From the NCBI GenBank assembly GCA_036365455.1, contig JAWQUS010000003.1:454001-518000 (forward strand): a stretch of 64,000 nt of DNA, given 5' to 3'. A model generated the notes under the pieces. That model was not told the origin of the DNA, did no database searches, and saw only the letters and a program-made list of their open reading frames with translations. The position numbers were made by a program, and so were the translations under genes. Every line of letters starts with the position of its first letter. Positions within the stretch are counted from its first letter, which is position 1. Below, piece by piece: positions 11,475 to 22,352 of the stretch. Source of the DNA: Macrosoma leucophasiata. Taxonomy: Eukaryota; Arthropoda; Insecta; Lepidoptera; Hedylidae.

Positions 11475-12002
11475 AATGGTCGAGGAGGGCAATGGCTGTC
11501 ACATGCGTCATACTCGTGAACGGGTGCTGTTGGTGGGGACTGGTCTGTTCTGGTTTGCAGGGGCTACATCACATTTAGTAGATAGCAGTTTATTTGCATC
11601 TATGCTATGGACGTTGACATTATTTGATTTTTCACGATAATCTGTACTAGATTTAAGCTTTCATTTAAAAGAGCTCTTACTGAGTTTATTGGGTAGCGGA
11701 GTTCTTCTCAGTAGTGACTGCACTTGGAACTCTGCTAAGTGAATAACATTGATCTTGACGAATAAGTTTTTCTTTTTCCTCATTTATTATCATTGAAGGA
11801 ATTGAAAAATTTTATGATTATTAGGTTTTAACCAAATAGTTTAAATTTTAATTTTTAATTTACTATTAATATATGATTTTTCTTTACTATATGTAATGGT
11901 TATTCGCTCTAGGTAGTTTATGATTTATTGACGTTTTGAAAGTATCTGTAAAGATCTATTCGAAATAAAAATATTTTCTATTCTATTCTATTCTATTCTA
12001 TA
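11475..12002 (+). mobile_element. LINE or SINE 3' end with (CTATT)n tail
   Basis: Shares about 150 bp (GAGGAGGGCAATGGCTG.., CATGCGTCATACTCGTGAACG.., GCTATGGACGTT) with 53895-54058. It ends in five ATTCT/CTATT units, as 3' tails of CR1-type LINEs do. GGAACTCTGCTAAGTGAATAACA resembles the family C start. Confidence 0.6.
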
Positions 12003-12344
12003 AATAACTTTAGTCGAACGTCAGTTGCGTCCGCACGCGCTCGCTGACGCAGAGAGATTTTCGTACGCGTGGTTTTAAGCAAGCGGCTACACGGTTTCAA
12101 ACCAACGCTTCTGCCAATGGTTTGCAATGCAAGCCTTGCTACCAAGGACGTATGAATGTCATGTGATATTTGGCATAAAATAACGGTCTACACTGTTTTA
12201 ACCTTTGTTTCAAACCGACGTTTGATACCGTGTAGCAGACGTTTAAATCATTACCTAAACCACTAGCCAAGAGTTAAGTAGTAAAACAGCAGTAGACCTG
12301 ATATGAAGCTGGTCCTCCCATTTGGACCAGCCGTCAGACTTAAT

Positions 12345-12822
12345 CTCTTTATTTTTTTGAAATAAAACTATTTTGACGGATTTATGTCGCGTACATTAAA
12401 CTAAAATGATTTTTAAAATCAACCCGACGTTTGGGTCGCTTTTCAGCTTCCGTGGTCCCGGGCAGACTGAGGTGACATTTGTCTGACAGAAGTTTGAAAA
12501 ATTATATGTACAATTTATAGCAAAATTATATGCACCTTCATCGATTTCGTAAACGCCTTGCGTAGCGTTGGATTAACACAATAATTACTTATGGTATCTT
12601 GAGGTCTTGCAGACTGCTGCGGCTGGGATTTAATCTTGCTACGTATGGGATCCCATGATGTTGATAATCGCCATCCATCTTCTCTGGGAAATTTGGGTGT
12701 TTTTTAATTTCAATGGCCTCGCGTACCATTCGTGGAATGGGTTTGTGTTCTCTAGCGAGTATTTGAATTTTATCAAACCGGATGTAATGGTTCGGCTTAT
12801 CCGCTATGTGTTCACCTTTGTT
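12345..12822 (-). mobile_element. Penelope-like element remnant (GIY-YIG region), copy 1
   Basis: Collinear with 63060-63472 and about 90% identical by eye, encoding the same minus-strand segment (HYIRSDKIQILARE, PRMVREAIEI, NFN..DGW) downstream of the GIY-YIG motif. It is interrupted near 12484-12538 and truncated before the GIY-YIG core. The 3' end includes a CCCGACGTTTGGGTCGC stem sequence. Confidence 0.6.
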
Positions 12823-12864
12823 TTTTGTTTTTCTGGTCCAATTGTTTATCTTCTAGTAACTTCG

Positions 12865-12970
12865 CTTTTTTAAATAAAACTAGTTTTCAGATTTATCTCT
12901 CGTGTATAAAACTAAAATTATTATTTAAATCGAACCCGAAGTTTCGGTTCGATTTTAAATAATAAGTTCG
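12865..12970. repeat. Penelope-like 3' terminal fragment with fold-back
   Basis: AAATAAAACTAGTTTTCAGATTTATCTCTCG-like sequence parallels the 3' ends at 12.36 and 63.06 kb. 12916-12966 folds on itself (ATTTAAATCGAACC against GGTTCGATTTTAAAT). Confidence 0.45.
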
Positions 12971-13250
12971 GCCAGTAAAACAGCTTAATTTTGTACCAAA
13001 GCATTATCTAATCCATTTTAAGGTATTCGGCGCTACCGGATTAAATACCGGCGGTAAATACAAGCAAAACATCTTCAAACAGTGTACAACTAAAAGTTGG
13101 TTTTAACTGTTTAATTAACAAGTGCACAAACAGCACAGTTCCGCCTCCAACTTTACCCTGATAATATGTTTACAGTATTTTCAACATGGCCGCCGGTTAG
13201 CCATTAGCTAGTCTTGTTTATTTTGAACCAACAAAGCAGATTTTCTGGTA

Positions 13251-13475
13251 ATAGAGTTTCAGTGACGGTGTTTGAGGTCGTAGGCCACTGTGTTACCTAA
13301 CTAATCTATCTGCCATCAAATGTTAGTTTTCAGCCCTATCATGTTTCGGTTATCTAACTGATAATGTATAGCTTTGTACTAACTATCATAGAGGTAAACC
13401 CGTTTGGTTCCGAGTGGCAGCAACATCTCCATTTTGACCATTGGTTTTGTGTAGATGTCTATAGGCTAAAGCAGT
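13251..13475 (+). mobile_element. SINE-like family B, old diverged copy
   Basis: Recognisable by GAGTTTCAGTGACGG, TTACCTAAC, TATCTGCC and GTGTAGATGTCTATAGGCT. About 20% diverged by eye. Confidence 0.55.
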
Positions 13476-13777
13476 GTTTTCCAATCATTGTTCTGTCATC
13501 GCCCGGTAATATTCACACTGCCCCTTTGTGACCCACTTATTTTTAAACTCAAGCCATTATGTTTCCATTAGGAAAAAAAAGAACCGGACGAAAAAAAATT
13601 GACTTCTGGCGACATTTTTTCTTTAAAATATATTTCACAGGCATGTGTTAATGCGAAACAATATTAAACACTTATGATTTTAATTCATAATCACAGGATT
13701 ATAGACCATAGACCCATACAGATTACTATAATTACATTAGCCAATTTTTTTTAGAAATTATGGAAATCCATGGATAA

Positions 13778-13862
13778 AATAATTTGACTTCGGGCAGGAA
13801 TCAGACCTGCGACCTCAGGGTAACCAGTCCAGCTGCTTTACCACTAAGCTTCCGATTCCCTT
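13778..13862 (-). repeat. tRNA-like sequence, relative of the 2.8/50 kb type
   Basis: The minus strand has a GGTAAAGCAGCTGGACTGG D/anticodon-like block and GGTCGCAGGTCTGATTCC T-arm, with ACTTCGGGCAGG ends. Too diverged to be called a tRNA gene. Confidence 0.4.
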
Positions 13863-13867
13863 TATTA

Positions 13868-14530
13868 ATACGCTCGCATACGTAGATATCTTTGATTATA
13901 TACACGTCTACATGGAGCATCTAAGTTCATAAGCGTCCAAAAAAATATCAGTTAACTGTTGGCTCATAGCTTCGTTCCGCTCGCTCAGTAGCGATACTGT
14001 CATTGTAACGTAAACACGTCCACGTCTATGCTTTCATTATGACGATTTGCGCTATTAAAGTGTGCCGAAATCACAAAAGAAGAATGAAAACATCTAAAAC
14101 ATTTCTTAATATCGGTAATTACACATTCCATAGTCCTACATGTATCCCAGAATTAAATCAACAATATTTAATTTTACGTCGCATTTGTACGATTCATTGA
14201 ACGCCATGTTTACTGTGTTGCCAGTTTTTGATTTAAAATCTTCCCAGAGAAATATGAAGTTACAAAATAAAATCTATACACACACATTATGAAACAATTG
14301 AACTCGACTTAAGCTAATTTTCCCTATTTTTAGGGGAAAATGTCATAAACAAGTAACATTTTCACCAGTCGAGTAGTATGTGTAAAACGAATAAAATATA
14401 CATACTAGTGTGTGTTACACGCACACAAGGATTTTCGAATTGGGACATTGTTTCTGCAGCGTTTGTAAGGCGACGCTCCATCTAGACGTGTATATAATCA
14501 AAGGTAGATATGTATGTTATCGCGAAAAAT
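13868..14530. mobile_element. TIR (MITE-like) element
   Basis: 13874-13916 and 14477-14517 are inverted copies (core TTTGATTATATACACGTCTA), about 88% identical by eye. The 560-bp interior has no ORF. Confidence 0.6.
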
Positions 14531-15340
14531 AAAAATATCACCAATATTTTTAGCTTATAATGTTACCATATAGGCCCAACATAAGAAATTTTATGTGCGT
14601 TCCTAGACTGTGATAGAAGTACATTTTTTAAATAATTTTAGTACCTATCAAAATTCAATTATAATAATAATATTAAACTTGTATTAGAACCCTTCACTGC
14701 GCAAAAAGATAATTAACTGATTCTGTAAACTGTATTTAAAATTTATTGAAATCCAAGCGGCAAACTTTTCTCATAATATTTGCATGAATTAATTTGAAGC
14801 CTTTGAAACACCAGATTACCGTTCAAAGGTATAATTCTTGATGTCGCCATCTTTATAATAAACGCTCGGGTCATTAACAACGCCTCCGAACTTCGTTCAC
14901 TTTAACTATTTTTTTTTAGCAAACAGAAAATCGGTATATTATGTTAATAAAGTTTTTTTGCTTCTGACATGTATCAGTGTTTTCAAGAATAAATAAGAGA
15001 TAATATGAAATAATATATTATAATGATTACTAACACGTTGTCTTTAAAGTGGTGTAAGTAGATATTGCCACCCTGAGCTCTCACGGGATGGAAAAAAATT
15101 CTATAAACTCCGAACGGATCAGAGTTTATAGTATTTTTTATCTTTAAGTTCGAAAGATTGAGCTTTACTAGCAAAATGGATAGAATAAGGCCAAGTTTTG
15201 AACAAAAAAGGTCTAAAAGTAGTTATTTATATAAATACTTATAAATTACAGTTTAGTAAATTATTTGGTCAAATATTTGTTTTACCATAGGAAATCCATG
15301 TGTCTTACTCGTACTATGCCTTTTTTTAGGAATACTGAGA
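14531..15340. other. No identifiable gene
   Basis: AT-rich, with no exon or repeat recognised. A minus-strand frame at 14983-15174 is not supported. 15105-15135 contains a small fold-back of TATAAACTC. Confidence 0.45.
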
Positions 15341-15345
15341 TAAAC

Positions 15346-15912
15346 TTTTACTGGTGGTAGAGCTCCAGTGATGTAGCTCGGGGGCGCAGCATTTCACCAG
15401 CAGACACCACCGCATTACCTAATATACTTGCCGCTAAATGGCAGTGTTCAGCACTATAGCACTAGTGGAACTCTGCCGGTGAATGACAAAGAATGACTCT
15501 TTTTCTTTTCTTTTTACTCTTTGTTATCAGTTTGTAAAGGGGAAAAGAGTCATTCTACTGATATACTTTTACATTAGTTTATTACATTTAGTTTTATCTT
15601 AGTGATTTTCTTGACTTTATATATATTTTTTATCTTGTTTGACATGTATATCAATTGTTATTCACTTTAATTTTTATTGTTTGTTTTTCACGTGTCATAA
15701 GAGGTGCCTGTCACCATAAATGAATAAATGGGTTTTTGATTCTGATTCTATCGTGTTCCGGTTAGGTGGTACCTAATGTACAGTTCTATGATTTCTGGCA
15801 CAGAGGCACCTTAGGCCTCAGAAGTGGCAACGCTTCTACATTGAAATCTCCAGTCTCATGTGGATGTTTATAGGCTACAGTATTACTTACTATGTATGCT
15901 AGTTTGCCACTT
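15346..15912 (+). mobile_element. SINE-like family B copy split by a family C insertion
   Basis: 15346-15462 ends at GTGTTCAGCACTAT and the copy resumes at about 15749 with ATCGTGTTCCGG, exactly the uninterrupted family B order. The insert (15463-15748) is family C with a TGATTC-type tail. CTAT is shared at both junctions. Confidence 0.8.
15463..15748 (+). mobile_element. Family C element (CR1-like tail), nested
   Basis: Contains GGAACTCTGCCGGTGAATGA, TGACATGTATATCAATTGTT and CGTGTCATAAGAGGTGCCTG and ends in TTTTTGATTCTGATTCT. Other copies lie at 21580-21990 (minus) and 42690-42985. The ATTCTG-type microsatellite tail fits a 3' end of a CR1-group LINE or its SINE; that is inference. Confidence 0.65.
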
Positions 15913-16104
15913 CATAATATAAAAAACGACCTTGTCACGACTAATCGAATGCTAGCATGGTCTATGTTGAAAGTGTGAGTATTTGTTATGATTGCAGTTA
16001 GTTTGTTTGCGAACCATTGTATGAGCATTAGATTTCTATATTTTATAATTCGTAAAGCGAGCTAATTCAAAAATCATTCCTCAAATTTACTCTCAAATAA
16101 AAAA

Positions 16105-16215
16105 TCCAAGCTAACCCGCACCAACAATCTGTATCCGACCTATTAGAGGCTAATATTACCGAAAATTATTTACCTCGCACTCATATTGGCACGGCGCCAG
16201 CAATCAAACCGGCGA
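16105..16215. repeat. Dispersed repeat shared with 17640-17752
   Basis: Both copies hold AAATCCAAGCT.ACCCGCAC/ACTCGCAC, CCGACCTATTA, a GCGCCAG(G)CATCGAACC-like block and GGCGACCCGGA. The last part looks like a reverse-complemented tRNA T-arm. Confidence 0.5.
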
Positions 16216-16380
16216 CCCGGAGCCTTATGAAATTGCAAAAGTTCCATCGCAACTAAATATATATGCTTTCTCAGTTTAACATTGCGGGCAGGATTGTAGC
16301 AAGTAATACCCTTCTAATTGTTTAAATTATTATTAAAATTAAAACAAACAGGAAATGTAATATTGAACATTCAGTGAAAT

Positions 16381-16592
16381 ATGACGACCGGTTAGTCCAG
16401 CGGTGTGAGATGACGATGATTCGAAGGGTCGCGGGTTCGATCCCCGCACCGCGACAAATATTTGTATGGCCTACAGATATTTGTTTCGGGTCTGGGTGTT
16501 TGTGTATGTGTTGTATGTGTACAACGGCACCCACGACACAGGTTTATACCTACTGTGGGGCTGTGAGTGTAAGCGTATTCAATTTAAGAAAT
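16381..16592 (+). mobile_element. tRNA-derived SINE family E, copy 1
   Basis: The 5' 73 nt is tRNA-like: GGTTAGTCCAGCGGTGTGAG (box A) and GGGTCGCGGGTTCGATCC (box B). The body, with TACAGATATTTGTTTCGGG and CCCACGACACAGGTTTATACC, ends at TGTGAGTGTAAGCGTATTC. Collinear with 21148-21350. Confidence 0.8.
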
Positions 16593-16685
16593 ATTACTTG
16601 GACTACTTGACTCAAAAAAGTAAGCGAGTTGGATCCAAAAATGAGTTGAAGACCGATTTATGACAACTTTTATATTAATATTTTT

Positions 16686-17232
16686 AAAGAGATGAACAGA
16701 GAACAAATGCAAGGGTAGTAGTAGATGGTAGGTACACCACTGACATATGAGTAGAAAGAAGAGTGCTTGCTGGGAATTACGTAAATGGAGCGTTGGGTAA
16801 GCTGCTAGAATCTAAACATCTCAGCCAGCGGTCTCGATTAGCCGTACATAATGCTGTACTTACTCCAACGCTTTTATATGGAAGCGAGAGCTGGGTATGC
16901 AGGAAAGAGCATGAAAGTAAGTTAAACGCGGTCGAGATGAGATCTTTGCGTAAGATCTGCGGTGTATCACTCACCGATCGCGTTCGTAATGAAGATGTAA
17001 GAAAGAGGTTTTGTGTGAATGATAGTATCGGTGTAAAAATGAAAAAAGGCATGCTCCGATGGTTCCGGCATATAGAAAGAATGTCGAATGAGCGAATGAC
17101 TAAACAGATATACTACAATGCGAATGTGGATGGTCGCAGAGGCCCAGGAAGATCAAGACTGACCTACCATGACCAAATAGGTCGAGTTCTGTCTGATGGT
17201 GGGGTCAAAAGTCTTAGGAATCGGCGTGCATG
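16686..17232 (+). pseudogene. RTE-type LINE fragment (same family as the 57-60 kb element)
   Basis: Encodes about 150 residues matching the C-terminal third of the intact LINE ORF at 56993-60097 (VLAGNYVNGALGKLLESKHL through GGVKSLRNRRA). Relative to the intact copy, about 68 bp are missing near 16727, between two short GATG repeats. The copy breaks at GGAATCGGCGTGCATGTAT. The remaining 3' end lies at 19428-19565. Confidence 0.85.
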
Positions 17233-17460
17233 TATTATTATTATTATTAATTTTAATCCATATTCCCATTTTATACTACTCTTTTACGAGTATTTAATCC
17301 ATTAAATATACGTAATTTATATATTAATCTCAGCTATAACATTATACATATGAAAGTATATAACTCTATCGGTCTGTCTGTTACGCTTTTACCACCAAAT
17401 CAGTGAACCTATCATCAAAAAATTTAATGTGGAAATAGTTTGAATCCTAAGAAAGGAGAA

Positions 17461-17573
17461 AAGTGGTAAACAAACATGCAGCCTATGCGACATCTACAAA
17501 TACACCAGCGGTCAAAATTCAGATGCATATCCACCTGTTATGTTTCTGTGATAGTTATTACGGGGCCATACAG
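17461..17573 (-). mobile_element. SINE-like family B, 3' fragment
   Basis: Matches GTGGTAAACAAACATGCAG, ACATCTACA..CACCAGCGGTCAAAAT and CTGTGATAGTTATTACGGGGCC on the minus strand. Confidence 0.6.
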
Positions 17574-17639
17574 ACTGGCCAAAACCAAAAAAACACACGA
17601 AATCGTACGAAGCAGATATTCTACTAAAAAATTAAATAA

Positions 17640-17752
17640 AATCCAAGCTTACTCGCACAGACGATCTGTTTCCGACCTATTACCGGATATTATGGCACCT
17701 CGCGCTGATGTTGGCGCGGCGCCAGGCATCGAACCGGCGACCCGGACGGGGA
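17640..17752. repeat. Second copy of the 16105-16215 repeat
   Basis: About 75% identical by eye; see the first copy. Confidence 0.5.
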
Positions 17753-17754
17753 TT

Positions 17755-18950
17755 GAACGAGATATTATGAAAACATTTGTTCTCAATTTTTTCCATAACA
17801 GCCAAGATGTCAACGGTTTATTTGCGATTTCCGCCAAATTGTTTTGTTGAAACAATCGCACGGTTTGTTTTGTTTCATTGCACATTTCGCATACATTCTG
17901 GAATGCAAAATTGATTCATATTTTTTTAGATAGTTTTGATTTGATTGTTAAAGTAAGGATATACATAGTTCATATCCATTGTTCGGTTCACAATCCATAT
18001 TATGTGTGATGGTAGTCTAAACATATCTTTTGAAAAAAAAAATACTTTTGTGTTATCAATCCTGAGGTTTACCACCTAACTGGTACACGTTACCACTATT
18101 AGGCGTCTGAGAACAACAAGGGAGAAACACTGAGATACAACAAAAAGTGAGAAATCGAAAACGAGGAAAAAACAAATAGACCAAAACCGTGTAACGCCGG
18201 CGGAGCCGCAGGAGGCAAGCAATTATTAACCGAGTTCAAAAAACGAGAAGGTTTCAATTCGGCCGGTATATATATATATTTTTTTTTAATGTTGTACGCG
18301 AATTTCGCTTTTTTTTCTAGACCGATTTACGTAATTCTTTTTTGTTTGATGCGGAATAGTTTCGAATTGATCTCATAAAAAATTGATTCAGGTAGGCCCA
18401 TTAGTTTTTATTTTATGAGCATTTTTTTACTTACTTTCACCTCAGACTAAAGGAATAAGAATAGACGGCGAGTTGTCATACTTACTTCAAACCTATTAGT
18501 AAATAGCACATATAAATAATAGGTAGTAAATAATTACAATTAAATCTTTATTATTTTTTACCTTTCCTGTTTTGAAGTCGGTTTTTCTTAACGTAGTAAT
18601 ATTTATTTTAACTATAAACATTTGGCACAAAAAACAACATGTACTAAGCGTAACAGCCAAGTTCCTACATTTTTTAACACGACTTGGCAACTTAAACACA
18701 ACGTCCTAATAACTTGATTATGTTAATGAATGAGCTCGAGTTCATTACTGAAATCGCGCCCCACAGTGGGCTGGCGCAGAGCCAACATCGAACCCGGAAT
18801 ACTCTCTAATACACTTGACAATTTTTTATGAGGTCAGATATTATCCGACTTTGGTGTCAGGAATTTTAAATACAAGTGAGTGTGTATGAGCGGAAACGAA
18901 GAAATAGTACCAGCGAGGTGTTTCACAGCGGGATCCAATATTAGATCGGC
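17755..18950. other. No identifiable gene
   Basis: AT-rich sequence with a diverged repeat patch near 18290-18420 (CTAGACCGATTTACG.., a phrase common in lepidopteran LINE tails). No supported coding region. Confidence 0.4.
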
Positions 18951-18954
18951 CTCG

Positions 18955-19322
18955 AATAACTGCCTCGGTAGCCTAGTGGTAGCAGGCCACTATTACTACG
19001 CTGAGGTCCTGGGTTCGATTCCCGGGGTTACCAGTGATAATGGTAACGTTTTCGTACGTTTTCGCGAGCTTCATACATTGTAGAAATTCTACAGTGATAA
19101 TGGTGTAAAGTCCTTTATCTATGTTGGGATTTTTCCATTTTCTGGACGTTTCCCAGTACCTAGGAGTGTGATAATGTGCCACAGGCACATGGCACCGGCT
19201 CGCCACCTGTTACATAAGCCAAAACGTAACCGGCGAATTGTGGGTGTTTGCAGGTGTACGCTTCAATGCATTAATTTAACTTTGCCTAACCCTTCAAGGG
19301 TTACAGGCGTGAAGTTACGTTT
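18955..19322 (+). mobile_element. tRNA-derived SINE family A with a small internal insertion
   Basis: Full landmark set from AACTGCCTCGGTAGCC to GGCGTGAAGTTACG. About 58 bp around 19044-19098 (ACGTTTTCGCGAGCTTC.., CATTGTAGAAATT) is foreign and flanked by AGTGATAATGG on both sides. The same foreign phrase occurs at 33210-33256 beside the large inverted repeat, so it is a terminal piece of that element. Confidence 0.8.
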
Positions 19323-19427
19323 TATTTACGTTGATTTTTTAATCAAGGTCAGCCTCGGTGGTATAGTGGTGGTTAATATTGCTGACATTGATTTGTCATT
19401 GATGAAATGGTATCACAATTATTTTTT

Positions 19428-19565
19428 CTTAGGAATCGGCGTGCCTGTATGAAGAGAATGATGAAGGTAGATGAGGCACGGGAGATGTGTCAGGACCGGG
19501 ATATCTGGCGCTCCACACTCTTTGCCTACCGCGTTAGGGACCTGGCGTGAAGATATATACATACA
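19428..19565 (+). mobile_element. RTE-type LINE 3' end
   Basis: Matches the last 40 codons of the intact LINE and its 3' terminus CTGGCGTGAAGATA followed by a TATATACATAC tail. It starts with CTTAGGAATCGGCGTGC, the words at which the 16.7 kb copy stops. Confidence 0.85.
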
Positions 19566-19613
19566 ATTATATTTTATCTTCAAAAGTATAATTAGTGGTA
19601 AGATGTAAGGAGC

Positions 19614-19914
19614 TGACATAGAGCAACACCGGCCGCGGCGGACCGGAGGGGAGTAACCATAGCGTTTATTACCGATGTAAAACAGTCTGTTATTTTTTGC
19701 GGGGGGAAATGCGTGTGACACACATGCACACTACAAAAATCGTCTATTACTACGAAACTCACACCTTTTGCACCACAGACTTTAACAAAATACAGAAACA
19801 ATTCCACGCACACATTTAAACATCTAGGCGACAGGTAGCCCATTTGGGCTTGTACTTTGACAGAGGGGAAAACCTGCATATGGCTACTCCCCTTCGGTGT
19901 TGCTCTATGGGAGC
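19614..19914. mobile_element. TIR element J
   Basis: Begins ACATAGAGCAACACCGG and ends (minus strand) CCATAGAGCAACACCGA, both followed by a GGGGAGTAACC or GGGGAGTAGCC block, giving about 30-bp TIRs. An inverted partial copy lies at 43083-43310. The interior has no ORF of note. Confidence 0.6.
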
Positions 19915-20289
19915 TGAGGATTTCGGTTACCTATTTGGTTGAGAAAAGGTATATAATGTATACTACTCTCCTGAATCCTTATTTTTAAATTACCATTTTA
20001 ATATAGGATGTATCTGAGATTTATTATAATTAAATCCGAGATTACCGCGCGTTATTTGAAGGAAACAATAAACTTAAAACACAAGTTTACATAACAGAGC
20101 GCGGAAAAGCTTCTGCGTCTAATATACGGACGTCATAAAGGAAGGAGCTCCGCATTATTATGTGATAATGCGCAGATAAGGCCCCGATGTGATATCGTGG
20201 GAATGTTTGCTTAAATTACGCTGCTATAAGTTTTTGTCGGAAAAAGGATGTTTATTTTACTGTAGCCATTTTCGACGTGAACGTTATCA

Positions 20290-20569
20290 AGTGTATTCAA
20301 AGTGTAACAGGATTGAATGTACAACCCGAAACTAGTTTGTTCACGATCGATAATTTTAGGCATTTTTGATATAGATAACAGTTTGGAACACCTGCATTGA
20401 GGTTACACCAGTTTGAAAGTGTACCATTTACCCGAACCGCCTGTTGTCTCTTCCTCAGGTAAGAGCAAAACCAACCAACAGCTGTTGGAGAAAAATTCAG
20501 ATGTCTTAGGATGGCCAGGAGGATATCATGGTCCACCATATTAAACGCGTTTGAGAAATCTATTACCAA
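20290..20569 (-). pseudogene. Non-LTR reverse transcriptase fragment
   Basis: The minus-strand peptide has VIDFSNAFNMVDHDILL (RT motif A, catalytic Asp) followed by LRHLNFSPTAVGWFCSYL and NAGVPN, the region just before motif B. This matches CR1/Jockey-type insect LINEs. Motif C (YxDD) is absent. 20297-20355 recurs at 48627-48685, apparently as the element's 3' junction. Confidence 0.8.
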
Positions 20570-20651
20570 AATTTTTTTGATAACTTTTGATAAAAGTTAT
20601 AAATTTTCAGAGCACACTGTTTACTTTATTTACACCTACTGCGCAAAAAAT

Positions 20652-20700
20652 ATATATTTTATCTATTACTAGGGTTCAGCTAGTAATAGATAAAATATAT
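20652..20700. repeat. Perfect hairpin, 21-bp arms, 7-nt loop
   Basis: 20652-20672 and 20680-20700 are exact reverse complements around GGTTCAG. Confidence 0.9.
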
Positions 20701-21110
20701 GCCTACAGTAACATATGTTATAGTCATGCTTACCTATTAAAAAAGTAATGACCTAAGAGAGTATATTTAATTTTAATGATTACTTTATCAGCAATGGAAA
20801 GTGCGACATTTCGGGTCAGCACAACATGGCACGGCGATATGGGGAACACGTAAACAAACACGCCTGCAACATTGTTATCACATGTTAGGGCGCGTTATAC
20901 AACTTTTAAAAACAAAAAATAATTTTCTCAAAAAGATATTCGGGTATTATTTTAAATAAATATATTGTTATTATTTTCGCAACTTGTATTTTAAGAAATT
21001 ATCTCGCGTTTATTTAGAAGTGTTTCAAAATATATCTCCCACCTTTTGGGCATCATTCAGCTGCCGTATTTTTGCCGGTGGCAAACAATATTGGAGTTTT
21101 TTTTAAATAC

Positions 21111-21350
21111 GCTTACACTCACAGCCCCACACTAGGTAAGTCCACTTGACGACTCGGTTAGTCCAGCGGTGTGAGACGACCGTTTGATTTGAAGGGTCGC
21201 GGGTTCGATTTCCGCACAGGGACAATTATTTGTATTGGCCTACAGATATTTGTTTAGGGTCTGGGTGTTTGTGTATGTGTTGTATGTGTACAACGGCACC
21301 CACGATACAGGTTTATACCTAGTGTGGGGCTGTGAGTGTAGGCGTATTTA
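21111..21350 (+). mobile_element. tRNA-derived SINE family E, copy 2, with an inverted tail fragment
   Basis: 21148-21350 is collinear with 16381-16592. 21111-21137 is the family's 3' end (AATACGCTTACACTCACAGCC) in reverse orientation, so head and tail oppose each other. Confidence 0.75.
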
Positions 21351-21391
21351 TTATTAAAAAAAATATTACAAAAGTATTCAAGTTAACTTAC

Positions 21392-21564
21392 CGAAAAGAT
21401 GCAACTTTGGAAATACGTACATCTCTGTCACACGAATGACTTAAAACGTTTGAGTGAAAAGGATACATTCTGAGGTTGCCACCCTTGTCGCCGATGGCGA
21501 GTAGTTTCTGTATAGGGTCCCACGCCAGCGCCGTCGGTGAGAAAGGGAACCCATGCCGGAATGT
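21392..21564 (-). CDS. Tomosyn-like (syntaxin-binding protein 5 / Lgl family) internal exon
   Basis: Tomosyn is a WD40 double-propeller protein that binds syntaxin/SNAP-25 and limits vesicle fusion; Lgl is its polarity paralogue. The exon reads TFRHGFPFSPTALAWDP then QKLLAIGDKGGNLR. This matches the family's first propeller blade, in which HGFP..PTALA.DP.QK.LAIG is the hallmark, and the Trp-Asp-Pro and Gln-Lys favour tomosyn over Lgl. The acceptor is TTTCAG|ACA at 21565 (phase 0). A strong donor CG|GTAAGT follows 21392 (phase 2). A weaker in-frame donor, AT|GTATCC after 21467, would end the exon at the conserved NLR(I/M), where the family continues with L/F-GRPG; the 25 extra codons of the long form do not resemble the family. 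Other exons were not found here. The 5' exon should lie upstream, at a higher coordinate, and the introns are large. Confidence 0.75.
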
Positions 21565-21579
21565 CTGAAACAATAGAAA

Positions 21580-21990
21580 AATATATTAGAATCAGGATCA
21601 GAAACTCATTTAATCATTTAGGGTGACAGGCACCTCTTATGACACGTCATAATCATCGTATCATAATCATTTATTCACAAGAACATAGTATTACATGTCA
21701 AAAACAAACAAAATAAATTAAAGTGAAAAACAATTGATATACATGTCAAACAAGATAAAAAATATATGTAAAGTCAAGAATATCACAAAGATAAAACTAA
21801 ATGTCATAAACTAATGTAAAAAGTATATCAGTAGAATGTCCCATTTCCCCTTTACAAACTGATTACAAAGAGTAAAAAGAAAAGAAAAAGAGTCATTCCT
21901 TGTCATTCACCGGCAGAGTTCCAAAGGCCAATATGATCTGAGAAAAACCTGCCCAAAAAAACTCAGTCGGCTCTTTTAAAATTATCTATT
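21580..21990 (-). mobile_element. Family C element
   Basis: Minus-strand copy ending in ATGATTAAATGAGTTTCTGATCC-like sequence. It extends further 5' (to about 21990) than the other two copies, with GGCAGGTTTTTCTCAGATCA. Confidence 0.65.
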
Positions 21991-22061
21991 ATTATGTGTG
22001 TAGGCAGGAATTGGGACATGACGACCCTATCGCCCTCTAATGGTGGTCAAACTATTCCAAT

Positions 22062-22352
22062 AGGTGGTAGAGCTCCAGTGACGGAGCTCGCGGGCGTAGG
22101 CACCACCGCATTACCTTATATACTTGCCGCTAAATGGTAGTGTTCAGCACTATCGTGTTCCGGTCAGGTGGTAATGTACGGCCCTGTAATTTCCGGCACA
22201 GAGGCGTAACACCTTAGGCCTCAGGAGTGGTAACGCATCTGCATTTTGACCTTAGTCTTTGTGTGGGTGTCTATAGGCTGCAGTCATCACTTAACATCAA
22301 CGTGAACTGCATGCTTGTATACCACTTCCATTACAAAAAAAAAAAAAAAAAT
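22062..22352 (+). mobile_element. SINE-like family B, full copy with long A-tail
   Basis: All blocks from AGGTGGTAGAGCTCCAGTGA to CCATTAC followed by about 18 A. Confidence 0.85.

Larger units (their letters stand above)
11085..12244. mobile_element. TIR element with a nested LINE 3' end
   Basis: Left end AAAGCGTCTGCTACACGG and right end (minus strand) AAACGTCTGCTACACGG form terminal inverted repeats. The motif GCTACACGGTTT recurs subterminally at about 11163 and 12088. The interior has no transposase, so it is non-autonomous. Its centre is taken up by a later insertion (11475-12002). Confidence 0.6.

Noticed and set aside
12420..12480. Hammerhead-ribozyme-like core near the Penelope remnant (minus strand CTGA...GAAACGTC)
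   Set aside because: Penelope-like elements can carry hammerheads, but the sequence reads CTGAAAA, lacking the essential G of CTGAnGA, and no proper stem II or III is formed in the 12.4, 33.3 or 63.1 kb copies.
16381..16453. tRNA gene on the plus strand
   Set aside because: The tRNA-like head is followed by a conserved 140-bp body repeated at 21.15 kb, so it is a SINE promoter region and not a tRNA gene.
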